This document shows, one piece after another, positions 59,290 to 64,000 of a stretch of 64,000 nt of DNA. Source of the stretch: Gemmatimonas sp. (GTDB lineage Bacteria; Gemmatimonadota; Gemmatimonadetes; Gemmatimonadales; Gemmatimonadaceae). The stretch lies in NCBI RefSeq assembly GCF_027531815.1, contig NZ_JAPZSK010000010.1, positions 62,001 through 126,000 on the forward strand, in the 5' to 3' direction. The number at the start of each line of letters is the position of its first letter. The first letter of the stretch is position 1. Made by a program: the position numbers and the translations under genes. A model generated the notes under the pieces. It had not been told where the DNA came from. It was given only the letters and a program-made list of their open reading frames with translations, and made no database searches.

Positions 59290-60446
59290 GCGCTGATCCC
59301 CTGGGGAGTCGGCAGCGGCGCGTAGGCGGCGCCGGTGAGGAGGGCGCTGCTGCGGGCACGCAGGGTGTCCGCCACAGCGAATGGGACGAGGGTGCCATCT
59401 TCGAGTCCGTCCAGCTGCGCATCGAGCCAGGACATCGTATCCGCGTCCCGCCAGAGGCGCTGCCGTAGCTGCTGCTCCACCACCTCCATCACCCGCTCCC
59501 GAAGTCGGGCGCGACGGCGGGACCGGAGCTCACCACTGGTGGCAAGATAGCGGAAGTGCCGATCGAGCGCGTCAGCCACCTCCGCGATCCCCTCGTTCTG
59601 GGCTGCGACCGACCGGAGTACCGGCGGCGTCCACTGCTCGGGGTGCTCGGCCTGCGCGGCCGCGCGTGCCGCACGCGCCGGGTTCATGGCGTCGCGCACG
59701 GCGTCGCGATCGGCCACCTGCCGCAGGTCCACCCCGTGATGCGCCGGCATGTGCTGCGCGCCATGCCCGGCTCGCAACCCCAGCATGAGTTCAATGTCGT
59801 TGCGCAGGCGATCGGCGCCCGGACGGTCGGCCTTGTTCACCGTGAACACGTCGGCGATCTCCATCACGCCGGCCTTGAGCGTCTGAATGGAATCGCCCGA
59901 CTCGGGGACCAGCACGACGAGGGTGGAGTCAGCGGCGCGAGCAACGTCCAGCTCGCTTTGACCAACGCCCACCGTCTCGATGATGATCACGTCCAGCCCG
60001 AAACCATCGAGGACATCGCACACTTCCCGGGTGGCCGTGGCGAGTCCGCCCAGCGATCCGCGTGTGGCCATCGACCGGATGAACACCCCCGGGTCGAGGG
60101 CGACCTCTTCCATGCGAATGCGGTCGCCAAGCAGGGCCCCACCGGTGAACGGCGAGGTCGGGTCGACGGCCACGATGCCCACGGTCAGCCCAGCATCACG
60201 GTAGAAGCGCGTGAGGCGGGTGGTGAGCGTGCTCTTTCCGGCCCCCGGCGGGCCGGTGATCCCGATGCGCCGCGCCCGTCCGAGCTGCGCGTGCTGAGCG
60301 GCCAGCAGTTGCTCGAAGCCAGCCCGGTGGTTTTCCACGATGCTGACCACGCGCGCCAGCGCCGCCGGTTTGCCGTTACGGAACTGCTCCAGCAGTTGCG
60401 TCATGCTCGCGCCCACGCGACCCGCGTCACTCGTTGCTGTCGTCAT
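59286..60446 (-). CDS. meaB: MeaB/ArgK-family G-protein chaperone of a B12-dependent mutase
   Basis: This GTPase is about 386 residues and guards cofactor loading of B12-dependent acyl-CoA mutases. It has the P-loop [36 protein letters not shown], the [12 protein letters not shown] switch and the [12 protein letters not shown] segment. The start is uncertain: ATGs at 60452 and 60446 overlap the upstream gene's end, while 60404 would begin M-T-Q-L-L-E-Q-F directly before the family domain. It precedes icmA with a 4-base overlap, which supports a chaperone role for that mutase. Confidence 0.92.
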   Translation of the reverse strand: MTTATSDAGRVGASMTQLLEQFRNGKPAALARVVSIVENHRAGFEQLLAAQHAQLGRARRIGITGPPGAGKSTLTTRLTRFYRDAGLTVGIVAVDPTSPFTGGALLGDRIRMEEVALDPGVFIRSMATRGSLGGLATATREVCDVLDGFGLDVIIIETVGVGQSELDVARAADSTLVVLVPESGDSIQTLKAGVMEIADVFTVNKADRPGADRLRNDIELMLGLRAGHGAQHMPAHHGVDLRQVADRDAVRDAMNPARAARAAAQAEHPEQWTPPVLRSVAAQNEGIAEVADALDRHFRYLATSGELRSRRRARLRERVMEVVEQQLRQRLWRDADTMSWLDAQLDGLEDGTLVPFAVADTLRARSSALLTGAAYAPLPTPQGISA

Positions 60447-61377
60447 GCTCATCCCGGATGTCACCCACCAACTCCTCGAGCAGATCCTCGAGGGTTACCA
60501 GCCCCACGACGGAGCCCTCGTCCTGTACGATGGCCATTTGCCGGCGCGAGCGCAGCAGTTCGAAGAGCAGTTCCTTGGCCGACGTGTCGGCGCGCGTGGT
60601 CGCGACCGGACGCATGGCCGGCACCGACTCCCCCCGGCGGCGGAAGACGTCGAAAACGTGCACCATCCCCGCGATCTGTCCGGGCGACTCGCCAAACACC
60701 GGAACACGACTGTACCCGGCGCTGGCGACCTGCCGGGCCAATTCCGCGTGGCCAAGTCCGTCCTGCACCCCGAACATTTCGCTCCGCGGCGTCATGACGT
60801 CGCGCACGGTCTTGTCACCGAATTGCACAACGCCGGAAATGATTTCCATCTCCTCGGTGGCACCGATGTCGTGGAAGGTGCCATCGCGAAGCAACTCCTC
60901 GATGCCGTCACGTCCCTCGTCCGGCTCCTGGGTCTGCTGTCGGGCCACCAGCCGCCGCACACCATGTGAGACGGCGTGAAAGGGGGCGAGGCCGAGATCG
61001 ACGACGCGCAGAAGGGGAACGAGAACCGGTACCAGCTGCGGTGCCCAGCGACGGCCAATGGCGCGCGGCAGCAGCTGGCCGAACACGAGGAGGAGCAGCA
61101 GGAACAGGACGACGTCGCGCAGAAACACCCAGGCGCGCAGTCCATCCTGCATGGCGATAATCGACCCGGTCGCGAAGACGATCAGCATCACGGCGGTCCC
61201 AGCGGTGTGCACCAGCCGGGTTGGGCGCTCGAGATATCGCGCCATCGCCCCCACGCCCCCGACCTGATGCTCGATCCAGTGCCGAAGCCAGAGCCGGCTC
61301 ACTGCGCGAACTGCCGTTCCCGCGGTGGTGAGCACGGCGATGGCCATGACCGCAAAGAAAATCACGACGCCGGTCAT
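60427..61377 (-). CDS. CNNM/CorC-like protein with CBS pair (316 residues)
   Basis: This 316-residue protein has membrane segments in the first 150 residues (a short DUF21-like part). A CBS pair follows, with VRDVMTPRSEMFGVQD near its start and DEGSVVGLVTLEDLLEELVGDIRDE at the end. It lacks the extra C-terminal CorC domain present in the next gene. Relatives are linked to Mg/Co efflux, and older hemolysin names are not informative. It follows a paralogous gene with an ATGA overlap (61374-61377). Confidence 0.85.
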   Translation of the reverse strand: MTGVVIFFAVMAIAVLTTAGTAVRAVSRLWLRHWIEHQVGGVGAMARYLERPTRLVHTAGTAVMLIVFATGSIIAMQDGLRAWVFLRDVVLFLLLLLVFGQLLPRAIGRRWAPQLVPVLVPLLRVVDLGLAPFHAVSHGVRRLVARQQTQEPDEGRDGIEELLRDGTFHDIGATEEMEIISGVVQFGDKTVRDVMTPRSEMFGVQDGLGHAELARQVASAGYSRVPVFGESPGQIAGMVHVFDVFRRRGESVPAMRPVATTRADTSAKELLFELLRSRRQMAIVQDEGSVVGLVTLEDLLEELVGDIRDEHDDSNE

Positions 61378-62654
61378 GCGTCCACCACCTCGTCGGGGTC
61401 GCTCGCCGCCTCCGCCACGGGAAGCCGCTCGAGGTACACGCGCTCGATCTTGCGACGAATGACGCGCTCGACGATCACCTTGAACGGTCCCATCACCAGC
61501 GACTCCCCGGCGCGCGGCACGCGGCCGAGCAGTTCCATGATCAGGCCACCCACGGTCGAGACATCATCACGCGAGAATTCATGCCCCAGCGCCGCCGAGA
61601 GATCATCGAGCGTCAGCCGCCCCGAGACCCAGAACCGCTCGTCGTCCTCGTTCTCCACGAGGCGTTCTTCATCATCGTACTCGTCGCGAATCTCGCCGAC
61701 CAACTCTTCGAGGATGTCCTCGATTGTAACCAGCCCTGCGGTGCCGCCGTATTCGTCGGCGACGATGGCAATGTGCCGCCGCGCCTGACGGAACTCCCGC
61801 AGCAGGTCGGCAATGCGCTTCGACGCCGGGATGAAGACCGGCGGACGCATGAGCGTCGTCCAGCCGCCTTCCGGCTCGGCGTCAGCCAGGACCGCCGGCA
61901 GGAGATCCTTCACGTACAGAATGCCAACGATCTCGTCGATCGTCTCCTCGTACACGGGGACACGCGAGTGCTGAATGCTGCGCAACCGATCCACCATCTC
62001 CGACCACGGCGTCTCGCGCTCCACACCGAGCATGTCCACGCGCGGTACCATCACCTCTTCGGCCGTCGTTTCGCCAAACTCGAACACGCCGAGCAGCAGC
62101 GCCCGCTCATCGCCGGACACGTCGGTTTCACTGGTCACCACATCGCGAAACTGCTGCGCGGCCTCCTCGCGCCGCTCCTGCGTGGCGTCCGACTCCGACA
62201 CCACCTCGGCGAACAGGCCGTCCATCCAATTGCCCAGCGCGACCACGGGCCACAACACGCGTTCCACCGCCCGGGTGAAACCGGCGAGGCGCAGCGCCGC
62301 CTGATCGCCCAGCGCATCCCCCAGCACGCGGGCGGTACTCTCCGCCACCAGCACGGTGGCAAGGCCGAGGAGCACGAGGGCCGCCACAAGAGCAAGCGTG
62401 GGGCGTCCGGTGAGGTCGAGCGCCACGGCAAGACCGCAGCCGGCCGCCAGATGCCCCACGACGCGTGCATACGCCAGAGCGCGATGCGCCTGCTCGCGCG
62501 CCGGCACGGCGCGTGCCACGGAGGGCTGTGGCGCGCCCCCCCGGTCGCTGTTCACCGGCAGCGCGTTCTCCGACAGCAGCGCCCCGTCGGCCACCGCCGA
62601 GAGGGCGGCGACGGCGGCACCCGCTGCCGCCAGTCCCCACGCCACCGCGCTCAT
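61374..62654 (-). CDS. CNNM/CorC-like protein with CBS pair and CorC domain (426 residues)
   Basis: This 426-residue protein has a hydrophobic N-terminal DUF21-like region up to about residue 170. A CBS pair follows (VMVPRVDMLGVERETPW to GTAGLVTIEDILEELVGEIRDE), then a CorC/HlyC-type domain with RFWVSGRLTLDDLSAALGHEF. The ATG at 62654 overlaps the ybeY stop (62651-62654). The family is thought to take part in divalent-cation efflux. Next to ybeY and phoH is a usual place for such genes. Confidence 0.88.
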   Translation of the reverse strand: MSAVAWGLAAAGAAVAALSAVADGALLSENALPVNSDRGGAPQPSVARAVPAREQAHRALAYARVVGHLAAGCGLAVALDLTGRPTLALVAALVLLGLATVLVAESTARVLGDALGDQAALRLAGFTRAVERVLWPVVALGNWMDGLFAEVVSESDATQERREEAAQQFRDVVTSETDVSGDERALLLGVFEFGETTAEEVMVPRVDMLGVERETPWSEMVDRLRSIQHSRVPVYEETIDEIVGILYVKDLLPAVLADAEPEGGWTTLMRPPVFIPASKRIADLLREFRQARRHIAIVADEYGGTAGLVTIEDILEELVGEIRDEYDDEERLVENEDDERFWVSGRLTLDDLSAALGHEFSRDDVSTVGGLIMELLGRVPRAGESLVMGPFKVIVERVIRRKIERVYLERLPVAEAASDPDEVVDA

Positions 62655-63130
62655 GCGCGGGGGGTCGAGGTGGTCCAGAAGCGTCGCACCAACTGCTCCT
62701 GGCGTCGCCACATTGGCGACGTCGTGCGGGTCTCATCCTCGGGGTGCTCCCACCCGCAGGCGTGCAACGTGCCGTGCACGACCAGACGCGCAATCTCTTC
62801 CCGTACGCCGACGCCGTGCTCCCGTGCCTGGGCACGCGCCACGTCGGGGCAGATGTAGATGTCACCGATGACCGCCCCCGACGGATCCGCACCGAGGGCA
62901 AACGTGATCACGTCCGTCGGTCCGGTATGGCCGAGATGGGTGGTGTTGAGCCGCGCACTCGCGCGGGCCGAGACGAAGGTGATGGAAAGCATGGCGCGCG
63001 GCACCCTGAGGGCCTGCAGCACCTGGCGGGCGAGTGTCGCCAGCCGGTCGGCCGCCACCGGAACTCGCACGCCCTCGCAGCTGATGGCCACGGCGCGCGG
63101 TTCCGGTCGGGGCAATCGATCCGTACTCAT
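62651..63130 (-). CDS. ybeY: Endoribonuclease YbeY (rRNA maturation factor)
   Basis: This 159-residue metal-dependent RNase takes part in 16S rRNA 3'-end maturation and ribosome quality control. The metal-binding motif reads HGTLHACGWEHPED, with three His in the family's HxxxHxxxxxH spacing. The segments TDVITFAL and GDIYICPD are typical. Family consensus has Gly-Tyr-Asp-His where this has Gly-Trp-Glu-His. It overlaps phoH by four bases (63127-63130). Confidence 0.94.
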   Translation of the reverse strand: MSTDRLPRPEPRAVAISCEGVRVPVAADRLATLARQVLQALRVPRAMLSITFVSARASARLNTTHLGHTGPTDVITFALGADPSGAVIGDIYICPDVARAQAREHGVGVREEIARLVVHGTLHACGWEHPEDETRTTSPMWRRQEQLVRRFWTTSTPRA

Positions 63131-64000
63131 CCTCCACCCGCCGCGTCTTCGTTGTACGCCCGGATGATGTCGCGGACCAGCCGGTGGCGCACGACGTCCG
63201 CCTCACTGAAGTAGTGGAACGCGATGCCTTCGATCCCGTGCAGGATGCGCTCGATCTGCATGAGGCCCGACTCCTCTCGGCGCGGCAGATCCACTTGGGT
63301 CTTGTCACCGGTAATGACGATCTTGGAGTTCACGCCGAGCCGCGTGAGAAACATCTTCATCTGCGCGCCCGTCGCGTTCTGCGCTTCGTCGAGGATCACG
63401 AAGGCGTCGCCCAGTGTGCGACCACGCATGAAGGCCAAGGGGGCCACTTCGATGGTGCGCGCCTCGATGAGCTTCTGGATGCGCTCGAATGGGATCAGGT
63501 CGTCGAGGGAGTCGTAGAGCGGGCGCAGGTACGGGTCGACCTTGGCCTGCATGTCGCCAGGCAGAAAGCCGAGGCTCTCGCCGGCTTCCACCGCCGGGCG
63601 CGCCAGCACGATGCGTCGGACACGCTTGCGCATGAGTGCATCCACGGCAGCGGCTACCGCCAGGTAGGTCTTGCCCGTCCCTGCCGGTCCGATCCCGACC
63701 ACGATGTCGTGCTCGGCAATCTTCTTGAGATACGCCGCCTGCCCTGGCGTCTTCGCCTGCACGCCGCGCCGCGCGCCGGGGAGCGCGAGGGTGCTGCTTG
63801 TTGCGCCCGGCGTATCCGCGGGGCGCTCGGTGAGCGTCAGCCGCAGGACATCGTCGGCCGATACCGACTTGCCGTCACGCACGAGGGCCACGAGCGCGGC
63901 CGCCACGGCTTCGGCGCGCGTGACGGCGTCCATGTCCCCTGTGAGGGAAAGATGGTCCCCCCGCAGTGCGACGCGGGCCCCCGTGGCACGCTCGAGTTCC
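63127..64000 (-). CDS. phoH: PhoH-family ATPase, 5' end outside the window
   Basis: The frame stays open to the right edge, and the residues there (R-V-A-L-R-G-D-H-L-S-L-T-G-D) match the small N-terminal domain of PhoH. The ATG at 63933 is therefore internal and the true start lies beyond 64000. The ATPase domain shows VVGIGPAGTGKTYLAVA, GESLGFLPGDMQAKVDPYLRPLYD, FVILDEAQNAT and KIVITGDKTQVDLP. PhoH with YbeY is a common pair linked to RNA metabolism. About 291 residues are visible. Confidence 0.95.
   Translation of the reverse strand, partial: ELERATGARVALRGDHLSLTGDMDAVTRAEAVAAALVALVRDGKSVSADDVLRLTLTERPADTPGATSSTLALPGARRGVQAKTPGQAAYLKKIAEHDIVVGIGPAGTGKTYLAVAAAVDALMRKRVRRIVLARPAVEAGESLGFLPGDMQAKVDPYLRPLYDSLDDLIPFERIQKLIEARTIEVAPLAFMRGRTLGDAFVILDEAQNATGAQMKMFLTRLGVNSKIVITGDKTQVDLPRREESGLMQIERILHGIEGIAFHYFSEADVVRHRLVRDIIRAYNEDAAGGG

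Noticed and set aside
63127-63933. phoH taken as complete from the ATG at 63933
   Set aside because: The frame continues to the window edge with residues that match the PhoH N-terminal domain, so this ATG is internal.

Overview
The window looks like chromosomal DNA of a Gemmatimonas-type bacterium (phylum Gemmatimonadota). This is inferred from the high GC, the mix of families (14-gene complex I, b558-type SdhC, split acyl-CoA mutase, Tat-exported sulfur proteins) and the many short 4-base gene overlaps. No 16S rRNA gene is present to confirm it. Almost every gene is on the minus strand. The exceptions are dcd, a glycerophosphodiester phosphodiesterase and a BLUF photoreceptor. I see no IS elements, prophage, CRISPR array or rRNA operon. 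This is core chromosome.

Layout, left to right. 1-12871: nuoA-N, encoding NADH:quinone oxidoreductase, with nuoN cut by the left edge. 12872-13688: divergent control region and dcd. 13701-15151: two exported proteins, a TsdA-like dihaem cytochrome c and a Tat-dependent DsrE-like protein. 15262-19650: mdh and sdhCAB. 19843-21534: moaA, moaE, moaD. 21666-26916: HU protein, carA, secG and the glycolytic genes tpiA, pgk, gap. 26922-34665: comF-like, aroE, ywlE-like phosphatase, tsaC, ispD, radA, dnaB and a family-4 uracil-DNA glycosylase, tightly packed. 34797-40020: rpoZ, gmk, yicC, an outer-membrane plug protein and leucyl aminopeptidase. 40162-40416: tRNA-Asn and tRNA-Leu. 40510-42366: ECF sigma factor, zinc-finger anti-sigma factor and a Spy/CpxP-like exported protein. 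42465-45995: GDPD, a small hypothetical gene, rpmA, rplU and RNase G. 46444-49476: acyl-CoA dehydrogenase and a RecQ-family helicase. 49568-54182: a U32 protein, AtuA-like proteins and two small membrane proteins, one only 47 residues long. 54179-60446: acyl-CoA carboxyltransferase, B12-binding mutase subunit, methyltransferase, BLUF protein, mutase large subunit and MeaB-like GTPase. 60427-64000: two CNNM/CBS proteins, ybeY and phoH, with phoH cut by the right edge.

How it fits together. Complex I, succinate dehydrogenase and malate dehydrogenase form the respiratory and TCA block. gap, pgk and tpiA give lower glycolysis. The right-hand third is a branched/short acyl-CoA locus. Its mutase carries the two active-site residues of isobutyryl-CoA mutase (Phe93, Gln211) rather than those of methylmalonyl-CoA mutase. 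A BLUF blue-light sensor with a complete set of flavin-pocket residues lies between the two mutase subunit genes. Together with the TsdA/DsrE pair, these are the most interesting items in an otherwise housekeeping region.
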